This document shows positions 1 through 8,876 of a DNA stretch of 64,000 nt, piece by piece. The translations under genes and the position numbers were made by a program. Position 1 is the first letter of the stretch. Every line of letters begins with the position of its first letter. The stretch spans positions 1-64,000 of the forward strand of contig JAPPIG010000064.1 of NCBI GenBank assembly GCA_028820635.1. The letters run 5' to 3'. The notes beneath the pieces were generated by a model. The model had not been told where the DNA came from. It did no database searches and saw only the letters and a list, made by a program, of their open reading frames with translations. The stretch comes from Candidatus Poribacteria bacterium. GTDB taxonomy: Bacteria > Poribacteria > WGA-4E > WGA-3G.

Positions 1-137
1 TATGGGACAGTTTCAATCACTATAAGGGTTGAGAAGCACTCGTCAAAACGTAGATATCTTCTTAAGTTGACACCTATGGGGTTGAGGAACGAAACCCAAC
101 ATATAAATGCTGCGTTTCATCGGCGGTTCAACCCAAC
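1..137. repeat. Intergenic repeat fragments left of the exporter operon
   Basis: This stretch has no gene. It holds two partial copies of a dispersed motif, AACCCAACCTACG at about 131-143 and a related AAACCCAAC at about 93-101. The first also occurs at 11603-11613 and 16492-16503. It lies just downstream of the exporter operon's last stop codon, so it may act as a 3' boundary, but I see no classical terminator. Confidence 0.4.
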
Positions 138-1763
138 CTACGTAGTTTTCTGTCCTCTTTTCGCAAAAAGATAAACAAACCCGATAAGTCCACCTACCAC
201 ACTAACACAATATACACCAATATATACCCACACATGAATCAGATAAGCAATAATAAAGACTGCGATAAATCCCATCATTGCCAAATGAACATAAATGAAA
301 TATGCACATCCCATGCCGCCTTTCTTTGGATTGATTTCATCGGAGAATGGAATACCTGAATCGGGTTTCGGATGAGACAGGATATTATACAGGAGAAAGA
401 CTAGACTCGGTAAAACATATAAAATCCCTGCTGCACGCCAAAAGACGATCGCAATAACGGACAGCAAAAGTGTATACGGCATGATAGCATAGAGGATAGT
501 GGTTATCTGTGCGCCGCGCCATAAGTCAAGAGGTGCCGTAAGAGGTATAACCCTAAACATCCAAGATGCCTTCCAATGTTCCGAATACCTGAAAATAGAG
601 AGAAAAGTGCTTAAAAAACCCATACCGAAAAAACAGGACATCATAAAAAACGCGAAGTTTAGTCCGGGAATGTACGACTTCATAAACCATCCCAAATAAA
701 ATGTATCTGCCTGTGTAAGGATAACAAAAAAGCCTATGGAACCGCCAAGCATACCTAATATACCTTGTAGCATCCTTTTATCTCGGTAGAAATATACTGA
801 ACTCATACAAAAACCAGCACGGATAACACGGTTTTTAATGATTTTAGCGAACCGAGGGATTTTCACTTTTAACCTCTGTTTTCGCTTAACATCAGCCTCT
901 ATTAGGTAGGAAAGGTATTTTGAATATGTCTTGGCAATGCTTTGAAGTGGCACAAGGACTAAGAAAGCGGTGGAAATAACGGCAAGTGCAGTTAAAATCA
1001 GAAAGCGGACTTCTATTTGCCCAAGTACGACCGAAACTGTGCCAGCAAACCAACCGTTCGGAAGTGTATAGAACAATTTTGCAGCGGTGGAAAACATGTC
1101 TATTGCGGTGTCCTTGGGGACATCTTTAGGGAACAGATAGATGACCACCCAAATTGATGAAAACAGGAGAGGAAATAAACCTTGTGTAAATTTAGCAACA
1201 TTTCGTAGTTTTTTATAAGCATATAGTTTTGTCAAATACCCTGCGAATGTTGTCATAATACCAACGGTGAAAATACCGGAAAGAAAAGCGACAGGGAGAT
1301 AGACCAACGGAAAAAGGAATTGGAGTTGAGAAGATTCTCCACTACGAATCCCTATGCCGCCGATAGCAGGTATCAGATTTAGACAAATCAACAACTTGAC
1401 AGTATAACTGAGTATCTGTGTCAACTTCACAAGAAAATAGGTGCGCGATGATATGGGTGTGTGCGCCACAACGGGGTAGTTTGTAGGATAGATGAGAATA
1501 TCAAAGTAGGGAAGCGTCCATATCCCTATCATTACCATTGACACAGTAATTCCTATAAGTGCATAACTATAGACGGAAATGTCCATCAGTAACGGAATAA
1601 AGAAAAAGGTTGCACTAATAATAAAACTGTATACGTAATTCAATATGTTTGAAGCAAGGGGTTGTCCTTCAAGTCCTCGTTTTTCGACAGTTTTCTCCGT
1701 TTGTAAGAGATGGCTGTACTGGGTTGGCGATACGCCAAACATTCCTGCAACTTTCTCAAGCAT
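138..1763 (-). CDS. ABC-2-like exporter membrane protein, paralogue 2
   Basis: A 541-residue polytopic membrane protein with roughly ten to twelve hydrophobic segments. It is clearly paralogous to the gene just upstream: both begin MLEK and share LLQTEKTVE, the ALIG-TMSM/TVSM segment, PVVAHTPxSSRTYFLVKLTQIL, SIAKTYSKYLS, YSEHWKASWM and a C-terminal HVWVYI segment. Its ATG (1761-1763) overlaps the preceding stop by 8 nt and has AAGGA 8 nt upstream. With the ATPase gene it forms a three-gene operon, so I infer that the two permeases form a heterodimeric channel with that ATPase. The substrate is unknown. Confidence 0.75.
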   Translation of the reverse strand: MLEKVAGMFGVSPTQYSHLLQTEKTVEKRGLEGQPLASNILNYVYSFIISATFFFIPLLMDISVYSYALIGITVSMVMIGIWTLPYFDILIYPTNYPVVAHTPISSRTYFLVKLTQILSYTVKLLICLNLIPAIGGIGIRSGESSQLQFLFPLVYLPVAFLSGIFTVGIMTTFAGYLTKLYAYKKLRNVAKFTQGLFPLLFSSIWVVIYLFPKDVPKDTAIDMFSTAAKLFYTLPNGWFAGTVSVVLGQIEVRFLILTALAVISTAFLVLVPLQSIAKTYSKYLSYLIEADVKRKQRLKVKIPRFAKIIKNRVIRAGFCMSSVYFYRDKRMLQGILGMLGGSIGFFVILTQADTFYLGWFMKSYIPGLNFAFFMMSCFFGMGFLSTFLSIFRYSEHWKASWMFRVIPLTAPLDLWRGAQITTILYAIMPYTLLLSVIAIVFWRAAGILYVLPSLVFLLYNILSHPKPDSGIPFSDEINPKKGGMGCAYFIYVHLAMMGFIAVFIIAYLIHVWVYIGVYCVSVVGGLIGFVYLFAKRGQKTT

Positions 1764-3387
1764 CAGAGGTGTCCTTCATTGATTCTTTCTTGTAAAATTT
1801 GATAAAACCGATTAGCCCACCCACTACAATAATGCTATAAACCGCAATATACACCCATACATGAATAAAACGTGCCAAAAATAGGATACCTACTAAGACA
1901 CCTGCTATAATCATACTTATACCGTAAGCAAGACATCCTGCCATTCTGTCTATTTCAACCGGTTCTTTGGAAAGAGGTATACCGGATTCCGGTTTTGGAT
2001 AAGTGATGACTGAAAATAGCACAACAAGGAGTCCCGGCAAGACAAAAAATATCCCCATAACACCCCAGAGAAATGTAGCGAGTATAGAAAACAAGAGTGT
2101 GCATGGGAAGACAATGTAAATAAACGTAACTGTCACAACACCACGCCATAAGTCATACGGCTTCCGAAGCGGTACAAGAGATAACATCCATGAAGCTTTC
2201 CAATGTTCCGAATATCCAACAGAACTGAGGAAACCGAAAACCGTAACCACCCCTAAAAAGACGAACAAACCCGTAAATCCGGGACTAAGACCAATAGCGT
2301 AATGATACTCAATGAATTCTATGGGATATATGTCCCGAACAAAGAACATCGCAATCATCATAACACTTACAACTGCTCCAGAAACAAATTGGTGTAGAAG
2401 CTGTCTATCACGGCGCATGTAGGCTGAACTGAGGCAGAAACTGGCATAGGCATCGCGGGATCGGAAAAATCGAGCGAGTAAAGGTCGTCTTATTCGTAGT
2501 TTGTCTTTTTGCCTACTTCCAGATTCCATCAGAAAGGAGAGATACTTTGAATAGGTCTTTGCAATACTCCGAAGCGGGATCAAGACTAAAAGAAGCGTTG
2601 AAAAAATCGCCGCCCCAGTCAAAATCAGGTCACGAGTAAATCCAGGACGTTCAATTGTGCTAACCGCGAGCGAGACCCCTCCAGCAAACCAGCCATTCGG
2701 AAACACATATAGCCACTTTAAAACCGATTTATAATTGTCCATTATGACATCGGTTGGAATTAGGAAAAAGGATACAGGTACGAGGAGAGGTAATATAAAT
2801 TGAGCGGATTTTGAAATTTTTCGAAGTCTTTTTACAGAATAGAGTTTTGTCAAATACCCGGCGAATGCAGTCATCACCCCAATTGTGAAAAACCCTGCCA
2901 TAAAGGCAATAGGCAGATAAAAAACAGGAAAAAAGTAGCAAAGAATAGTAGTATTATCTTCACGGATGAAGGGACCGCAAATTGATGGAAAGATATTCAG
3001 ACAGGTTAACAACAAGACTGCATATTTGAGGATCTGTGTCAGCTTCACGAGAAAATAGGTGCGTGACGATACAGGCGTATGCGCTACAACTGGATAGTTA
3101 ATAGGACTGAGAAGGAGATCAAAGTATGGGAGAGTCCACATCCCTACGATGAACATAGACATCGTGACACCAATCAGTGCGTAGGTGAACACATCCATGC
3201 CAAAGAACACTGGCAGTGCTGAAAAGATGCTTGTTAAAAAACAAAAAGCACAGGTTACAGAGAGTGAGAGTTTGGCTGTTCCCTGTTTTCCTTCAAGTGC
3301 GCGCTCTTCAACGGTCTTTTCTGTTTGTAGGAGAAGTTTATACTGAATTGGGCATGCACCAAACTGTGCAGCGATTTTCTCAAGCAT
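1756..3387 (-). CDS. ABC-2-like exporter membrane protein, paralogue 1
   Basis: A polytopic membrane protein of about 543 residues, homologous along its length to the following gene. I start it at the ATG at 3385-3387 rather than the in-frame ATG 51 nt upstream, because this start aligns with the paralogue's MLEK N-terminus, has GGAGG 9 nt upstream, and gives the same 8-nt stop/start overlap with the ATPase gene that the second permease has with this one. It is the probable membrane half of an ATP-driven exporter. Membership in a named ABC-2 subfamily and the substrate cannot be read from the sequence. Confidence 0.77.
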   Translation of the reverse strand: MLEKIAAQFGACPIQYKLLLQTEKTVEERALEGKQGTAKLSLSVTCAFCFLTSIFSALPVFFGMDVFTYALIGVTMSMFIVGMWTLPYFDLLLSPINYPVVAHTPVSSRTYFLVKLTQILKYAVLLLTCLNIFPSICGPFIREDNTTILCYFFPVFYLPIAFMAGFFTIGVMTAFAGYLTKLYSVKRLRKISKSAQFILPLLVPVSFFLIPTDVIMDNYKSVLKWLYVFPNGWFAGGVSLAVSTIERPGFTRDLILTGAAIFSTLLLVLIPLRSIAKTYSKYLSFLMESGSRQKDKLRIRRPLLARFFRSRDAYASFCLSSAYMRRDRQLLHQFVSGAVVSVMMIAMFFVRDIYPIEFIEYHYAIGLSPGFTGLFVFLGVVTVFGFLSSVGYSEHWKASWMLSLVPLRKPYDLWRGVVTVTFIYIVFPCTLLFSILATFLWGVMGIFFVLPGLLVVLFSVITYPKPESGIPLSKEPVEIDRMAGCLAYGISMIIAGVLVGILFLARFIHVWVYIAVYSIIVVGGLIGFIKFYKKESMKDTSDA

Positions 3388-4159
3388 TCGGCGTGTCCTC
3401 CATAACAATCCGAATTGCTTCATCAGTCTTTTCATCAAGTCCAGTTGTTTCTGTCAACTGGACAAAAATTTCATTGAGTGCGGTTTGATTCGTCTGTTCC
3501 CGCAACTCCGCTACCGGGGCATCGGCAATGATTTTTCCCGCATTGATAATCATTATGCGTGGGCAAAGCGTTTCTGCCACTTCAAGAATGTGTGTGCAGT
3601 AGAGAATAGTCTTACCTAATTCTGCTAAACGTTGCAGTAAAGATTTCAAAAACGTGACGGTTGTAACATCCAGATTGGTAAAGGGTTCGTCTAAAAACAG
3701 GACATCTGGATTATGTAAGAGTGCTGCCATGATAAGGCACTTCTGACGCATACCTTGCGAAAAACTGCTAATCCGTTGGTTTGCTTGCGCTTCCATGTCG
3801 AACAATTTTGCAAGTTCTATGATCTTATGTGCGATCAGTTCTTCTTCTAAATGATAGAGTCTGCCCATCAATTGGAGGTGTTCTACTAAAGTGAGGTGTT
3901 CATATAGCTGTGCTTCTTCAGGCACATAGCCGACACGCTGTTTTAGTTCCAGCAGTTCGGTTTCTGCACTATATCCCGCAACTAAAATATCACCAGATGT
4001 TGGTTGAAGTAGGCCGACTAACATTTTCAGAGTTGTGCTTTTGCCAGCGCCATTCGGTCCGAGATAACCGACAATTTCACCTTTTGCGGCTTCAAAACTA
4101 ATATCGTCAACTGCTTTCTTTTGCCCATATTCTTTCGTGAGGTGTGAAACGCGAATCAT
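3380..4159 (-). CDS. ABC transporter ATP-binding protein (ABC-2 exporter type)
   Basis: A complete 259-residue ABC nucleotide-binding domain. It has Walker A GPNGAGKST (residues 34-42), a Q-loop region around VGYVPEEAQLYEHLT, a degenerate signature FSQGMRQK (133-140; SQG in place of SGG), Walker B with LDEP (155-158) and the H-loop His190 in YCTH. The domain order and the LYEHLT segment are typical of CcmA/NatA-like ATPases that drive ABC-2 exporters. It is first in a minus-strand operon with two paralogous permeases, linked by 8-nt overlaps. It probably binds ATP on the cytoplasmic face and powers export of an unidentified substrate. Confidence 0.9.
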   Translation of the reverse strand: MIRVSHLTKEYGQKKAVDDISFEAAKGEIVGYLGPNGAGKSTTLKMLVGLLQPTSGDILVAGYSAETELLELKQRVGYVPEEAQLYEHLTLVEHLQLMGRLYHLEEELIAHKIIELAKLFDMEAQANQRISSFSQGMRQKCLIMAALLHNPDVLFLDEPFTNLDVTTVTFLKSLLQRLAELGKTILYCTHILEVAETLCPRIMIINAGKIIADAPVAELREQTNQTALNEIFVQLTETTGLDEKTDEAIRIVMEDTPNA

Positions 4160-4293
4160 ATTTTATTTGTCCTTGTCGTGTAGTATTAAAAACATGATAC
4201 CATATTCATAGATTTGTATCACTTGGATTTCTACAAGCACAGGTTTAGTGTTAATTTTTGGTTTTTTCAAGATATTCTATCACAATGATTCCC

Positions 4294-4322
4294 TTGAAAA
4301 CTGTTCATAGATATGATAACAT
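4294..4322 (+). promoter_or_regulatory. Putative sigma-70 promoter for the Ca-loop/propeller gene
   Basis: TTGAAA (4294-4299), a 17-nt spacer, then TAACAT (4317-4322); each hexamer is one base from consensus. It lies about 60 nt before the ATG at 4384. Nothing else in the 224-nt divergent interval is convincing. Confidence 0.45.
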
Positions 4323-4383
4323 GCAAAGCAATAGATTAAGGAATAACACAACAAGCAATCTGCTCAAATGGAGATAGAGCAAC

Positions 4384-7254
4384 ATGAAACGATTGATACT
4401 CTTAGCACTTGTTATTGGCATTGGATTAATCGGTAATCCGATACTCCATGCACAACAGACACCTTTGCCGAATGCGGCTAAAACTCAACCTACAACCAAC
4501 CCCTTCACTTCCAAACTGTTTGGCGAGGTTATTTGGAAAGGGCAAAACCTTTCACAAACAAATGTGTCGGTGTATCGCGATGAGAAACTCAAAGACCTCT
4601 ATACCAGTGGATTGTCCCGTACAGGGACAGGGGCATTCGAGCTACGTGTAGAGCCGGGTAGATATTATTTAGTTGCTTACGTCGATGTAGATGCCTCTGG
4701 TAAATTTGACGAAGGGGATGGTTACGGTGTCTTGGGAATAAAAAATTGGCAAGATGAAGCGCAAAAGCACCAGGCGGTTGATATAGGTGCAAACGCTGAA
4801 TTAAAGGGAATACAGATTCTGATAACTGCTCGACTGCAACGTATCGGGGACAAACAGAAATTGGTTGCTACGTCTATATACCAACCGAGCGAATATCAAC
4901 GATTCAAGACTGAGTTATCTCGTGTGGCTTCAGGTTGTCGAGGTATACTCAAATATGCGAACGAACCAGAACCATCAAAAGTTCCTATGCTTATCCTTGC
5001 ATATACTGATACATCATGGAAATATCGTGCAGGAATTGCTCCTGTTGATGCAAAAACAGGACAGTGGGAAATACGATTAAAGCCCGGCAAATACTATCTG
5101 ATGGCGATAGTTGACAAAAATGCCAGCAATAAACTTGATGCTGGAGATACCTTCGGATTTTACGGCGTGACAGATATGTATAAGCGCGGTGCGTTTCCAG
5201 AACCAATCTTGATTAAACGCAACACATTTACTGAGAATATAGAAATACAGATTTCTGCTACCTATACGACGAGACATAAATCAAAAAATCAAAAGAACAC
5301 CGCTATTATTTCTGGTAGTGTGACCCCTATTCCGCAAACGAAAACAGAGGTTCGGGTTGAAGTTTATCCGACATCCGCTTTAGTGAATCCCATCGCGAGT
5401 GCTACAACGGATTCAGAAGGGAAGTTTCGTTTTCAGTTGCCGCCTGGTGAATATTACCTCATCGCTAATCATGACGCAGATGGAGACGGTAGGTATAGTG
5501 AAGGGGATACACTTGGCGCTTTAGGAACAGACGCTATAGCCACCACTCCACCACCCGCAGTCGTTTTTAATGCAGGTGAAACGCGTACCGCAAACATTGA
5601 GATGAGTGCACGATATGATGTGGAAGGGCAACTTGTTACTTTACAAGGCAACCTACTCACAGGGAATTTAGCAGTGAATGCATCCGCAGATACAGCACCA
5701 GCTGAACAAGTAGGCGGTATCACTGGAAAAATAACATCATTTTTCGCCTCTCGCACTGCAAAAAAAGATAGTGAAAAACCCACTTCGGAGAATCAAGAGC
5801 TTGTCCCAGATGGCATTTTGAGTCTTTCTACGACACCAGACTTCAGTTCACCGATGTGGATGCCGCTGTTTCTTGACGAGGAAGGGAGATTCCACGTTGA
5901 TGTCAAGCCCGGACAATACTATATCATGGCAGTCGTGGACCAAAACAGTGACGGACGTTCAGGAACTGCGGACGGAATTGGAATATACGGCACGCATCTA
6001 CCGGTGCGAGGCACGCCCGCTGCTGTTACCGTTTTTCCCGGCAAGATAACCCCACATGTAGATATTGACATTTTGGCGTCTTATGTTGACGAGGAAGGCA
6101 CTATGGCGGAACTATCAGATGGTGGACGCTGGAATATCGCACGCAGGTATGGGGAGCCAGAGGACATCTTCAAATATACCCAGAATGGCAAAATGATTGA
6201 AGAGTGGATGTATTGGTCAAAAGGTATAGGGTTTAACTTTGAAGCGGATGGTGCTGGATGGAAACTCAAAGACCAGAATAAATTTGAGCCTAAAAAACAG
6301 AATGCCGCGAAGGAAACGGAAACTCCAAAAGACGATAAACAAGACACCGAGAGTATACCTCAAACGGAGCAACCCAAGAATATGAGTGTAGACGGATTTT
6401 CCATTGCTGCGGAGTCCGTGTTTATCTATTATAGTCATGAAGGTGTCTTATGGCGAATAGCACCTGCAGATGCTATCGATGCTGCTGCAAACGTTCATCG
6501 GGAAGTCCCATTGGACACACGTGTTGCGCCACTCGGACCGGGTTTTCGACCTTCTGCATCGGAAAATGGGACGCTCGTTTTCCATGATTTTGATGATAAT
6601 GTGATCGTAAGGAACATTGGGACAGGAAAAAGCATGATACTGCTTGATAACCGACAACTTGCGGAAGATGTCGCTATCTCTCCAAATGGTGAGTATATTG
6701 CGTACGCACAAACTGCACCGACCAAACGGAAACGGATTATTATTCAAAGTCTCCGAAGCGATAAGATATTCCGAATTCCCTCAACAGCAGTTGAAATGTC
6801 AAATCCTGCATGGCGCAGAGATGGGGAATTGCTCGCTTATGCCACGGCGGGATCAATTGAAAATCCTAATGCTGGCGAAAACCGTAATATCTTTGCTTTT
6901 GACAATGTATCCAACAGTGTTGAGCCGATAGTGATTTCGCCTGCGGATGACGCAGAACCGGCATGGCATCCTGCTGAACGAAATACACTCGCTTTTTCAC
7001 GGGGTGAAGAAGGTAACCCTCGTCAAATATGGATCGTCACTTTCTCTGATACTGGTGAACCGACAGAGCAACAGATTACCGCAATGGGGGGTAGTCGTCC
7101 TGTTTGGGTGCCACCCAACGGACGCTGGATACTCTATGAAAACAACGGACAGCTTTGGACAGTTGATATGCAGACCCCCGGCAGTGAATCGCCGTTGATG
7201 AGTAATGGGAAAGCGGTATTTGGGTATCAGCCTATTGCGGTTTGGGTTGAGTGA
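4384..7254 (+). CDS. Secreted protein with four EF-hand-like loops and a WD40-like C-terminal propeller
   Basis: This 956-residue protein begins with a signal peptide (MKRLILLALVIGIGLIG, cleavage near LHA-QQ). Four copies of a beta-rich module follow. Each has a PGxYYLxA strand leading into an acidic 12-residue loop: DVDASGKFDEGD (101-112), DKNASNKLDAGD (244-255), DADGDGRYSEGD (364-375) and DQNSDGRSGTAD (519-530). The spacing resembles EF-hand or dockerin calcium loops. A lysine/glutamate-rich linker (about 600-670) precedes a TolB/PD40-like propeller with SPNGEYIAYA, PAWRRDGELLAYA and WHPAERNTLAFS blades. GGAGA lies 9 nt before the ATG. It is probably a calcium-stabilised extracytoplasmic binding protein; the ligand is unknown. 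Confidence 0.7.
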   Translation: MKRLILLALVIGIGLIGNPILHAQQTPLPNAAKTQPTTNPFTSKLFGEVIWKGQNLSQTNVSVYRDEKLKDLYTSGLSRTGTGAFELRVEPGRYYLVAYVDVDASGKFDEGDGYGVLGIKNWQDEAQKHQAVDIGANAELKGIQILITARLQRIGDKQKLVATSIYQPSEYQRFKTELSRVASGCRGILKYANEPEPSKVPMLILAYTDTSWKYRAGIAPVDAKTGQWEIRLKPGKYYLMAIVDKNASNKLDAGDTFGFYGVTDMYKRGAFPEPILIKRNTFTENIEIQISATYTTRHKSKNQKNTAIISGSVTPIPQTKTEVRVEVYPTSALVNPIASATTDSEGKFRFQLPPGEYYLIANHDADGDGRYSEGDTLGALGTDAIATTPPPAVVFNAGETRTANIEMSARYDVEGQLVTLQGNLLTGNLAVNASADTAPAEQVGGITGKITSFFASRTAKKDSEKPTSENQELVPDGILSLSTTPDFSSPMWMPLFLDEEGRFHVDVKPGQYYIMAVVDQNSDGRSGTADGIGIYGTHLPVRGTPAAVTVFPGKITPHVDIDILASYVDEEGTMAELSDGGRWNIARRYGEPEDIFKYTQNGKMIEEWMYWSKGIGFNFEADGAGWKLKDQNKFEPKKQNAAKETETPKDDKQDTESIPQTEQPKNMSVDGFSIAAESVFIYYSHEGVLWRIAPADAIDAAANVHREVPLDTRVAPLGPGFRPSASENGTLVFHDFDDNVIVRNIGTGKSMILLDNRQLAEDVAISPNGEYIAYAQTAPTKRKRIIIQSLRSDKIFRIPSTAVEMSNPAWRRDGELLAYATAGSIENPNAGENRNIFAFDNVSNSVEPIVISPADDAEPAWHPAERNTLAFSRGEEGNPRQIWIVTFSDTGEPTEQQITAMGGSRPVWVPPNGRWILYENNGQLWTVDMQTPGSESPLMSNGKAVFGYQPIAVWVE

Positions 7255-7297
7255 TAAGTATATAATGGGTTTTACACTTAACTTAACATTTTTGAGT

Positions 7298-7363
7298 TGT
7301 AGGAGGGAACTCCGATTCCCGACTGTGAGTGGTTTGGATCGCGATTCGGAGATCGCTCCTACA
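7298..7363. repeat. Two-module palindromic repeat, order P-Q
   Basis: Module P (7298-7322, starting TGTAGGAGGGAACTCC) and module Q (7339-7363, ending GATCGCTCCTACA) are imperfect reverse complements of each other. They would form a 25-bp stem broken by four regularly placed mismatches (G/G, A/A, T/T, C/C). The same two modules occur at 30987-31052 in the opposite order. This looks like a REP- or MITE-type intergenic element, here between a convincing stop codon and the methyltransferase gene. Confidence 0.7.
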
Positions 7364-7469
7364 AAAGACGTGTTAACTTATTTGTATAATTCACTATGAC
7401 TACCAAGCAGCCAATATGTTTTGGAAGTTTCTTAAATGTAGGACTCGCGACCCAGTAAGGAACTAATAA

Positions 7470-8192
7470 ATGAACGTCAATAACCGAACAATCTTTAGTA
7501 ATGACAATTTACACATATTGCGCGGTTTAGACACCCAGTCAGTAGATCTTATATACCTTGATCCACCTTTCAATTCCAACCGAAATTACGCTGCTCCAAT
7601 TGGTAGTGAAGCAGCGGGTGCAGCGTTTAAGGATACGTGGACATTATCAGACGTTGACAATGCTTGGCATGGCGAAATCCCAGACCGTGAGCCAGCATTA
7701 TACCAAACAATACAGACATCAGAAATGACACACGGAAAGGGAATGAAATCATATCTAATTATGATGTCAATCCGTCTGCTTGAGATGAAACGTGTTTTGA
7801 AAGATACAGGAAGCATATACTTACATTGCGATCCAACAGCAAGTCACTATCTAAAAATTCTTATGGATAGTGTTTTTGGTAAGGAAAACTTTAGAAATGA
7901 AATTGTTTGGCAACGCATACAGGGAGCAGGTAAAACAACACAATATAAAGAAAAATCATACGGCACATCAACAGACCAAATTCTATATTACGCATATCAT
8001 GATAGTAAATTTGATATAAATTCAGACCTTATTCCGTTCGGTGAAGGATATCTAAAAAAATTCAAATTTAAAGATGAAAAAGGCAGATATGAAAGACGAA
8101 ATCCATTCAGACCTCCTGGATTAGGAGAGCGTCCAAACCTTGCTATGAATATAAAGGATTTTATCCGCCAAACCCAAGCGGATGGACTGTAA
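7470..8192 (+). CDS. DNA methyltransferase, N-terminal part of a frameshifted gene
   Basis: The first 240 codons of an amino-methyltransferase of the N6-adenine/N4-cytosine group. The catalytic motif IV DPPFNSNRNY starts at residue 31, and the IYLHCDPTASHYLKILMDSVFG segment typical of this family follows. The frame runs into a stop after NIKDFIRQTQADGL. The +1 frame opens exactly there with CYEYKGFYPPNPSGW, which is what the family normally has after RPNL. A single T missing near 8140-8141 would explain this. As sequenced the protein lacks its SAM-binding FxGxG half, so it should be inactive unless the shift is programmed or a sequencing error. The gene is AT-richer than its neighbours. Confidence 0.85.
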   Translation: MNVNNRTIFSNDNLHILRGLDTQSVDLIYLDPPFNSNRNYAAPIGSEAAGAAFKDTWTLSDVDNAWHGEIPDREPALYQTIQTSEMTHGKGMKSYLIMMSIRLLEMKRVLKDTGSIYLHCDPTASHYLKILMDSVFGKENFRNEIVWQRIQGAGKTTQYKEKSYGTSTDQILYYAYHDSKFDINSDLIPFGEGYLKKFKFKDEKGRYERRNPFRPPGLGERPNLAMNIKDFIRQTQADGL

Positions 8193-8281
8193 AATTATCA
8201 ACACTACAAAAATTAGATGAAGAAGGTGAACTTGATTTTGCCAACGGAAAAGTATATCGTAAACATCGTTTAAAGGAAGGA

Positions 8282-8833
8282 ATGCCAGCAAATAATTTAT
8301 GGACAGATATACAGCCAGTATTAGGAAACGAAAAAACAGGCTACCCCACACAAAAACCATTAGCATTATTAGAACGGATAATCAAGGCATCATCAAAAGA
8401 AGGTGACATGGTATTGGACCCCTTCTGCGGTTGTGCAACAACCTGCGTGGCAGCAGAACGTCTAAACCGTCAGTGGATCGGTATTGATATATCAGAAAAA
8501 GCTGTTCAACTTGTCAAAATGCGTCTTGAGAAAGAGCTTGGAATGTTCTATGACGTGGCACACCGAACCGATATACCTAAGCGCAGTGAGAAACTGCCCA
8601 ATTACACCACTCACAAGCATCAACTCTATGGTAAGCAAGAAGGTGTTTGCAATGGCTGTAAATCACATTTTCCATTCCGCAATATGACTGTAGATCATAT
8701 TGTCCCTCAAAAACACGGTGGCACAGATCACGAAGATAACTTGCAACTTCTCTGTGGGGCGTGTAATTCTACTAAAGGCACTGGGACGCAGGCGGAACTT
8801 ATTGCGAAACTTAAAGAACAAGGAGTACTATAA
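8282..8833 (+). CDS. DNA methyltransferase C-terminal part with HNH domain (same broken gene)
   Basis: This frame is open from about 8141, so the true protein is the continuation of the gene starting at 7470; 8282 is only the first ATG. It contains the SAM-binding motif DPFCGCATTCVAAERL followed by WIGIDIS. After that comes an HNH/zinc segment: CNGC, VDHIVPQKHGGTDH, NLQLLCGACNSTKG. Without the frameshift the protein would be about 454 residues. Methyltransferases of this group often carry a C-terminal HNH domain. Here the HNH could be a nuclease or only a DNA-binding zinc module; the sequence does not decide. Confidence 0.8.
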   Translation: MPANNLWTDIQPVLGNEKTGYPTQKPLALLERIIKASSKEGDMVLDPFCGCATTCVAAERLNRQWIGIDISEKAVQLVKMRLEKELGMFYDVAHRTDIPKRSEKLPNYTTHKHQLYGKQEGVCNGCKSHFPFRNMTVDHIVPQKHGGTDHEDNLQLLCGACNSTKGTGTQAELIAKLKEQGVL

Positions 8834-8876
8834 AAAGTTAAAATATAACTATTACTAAGGAGACAGCATAATACTT

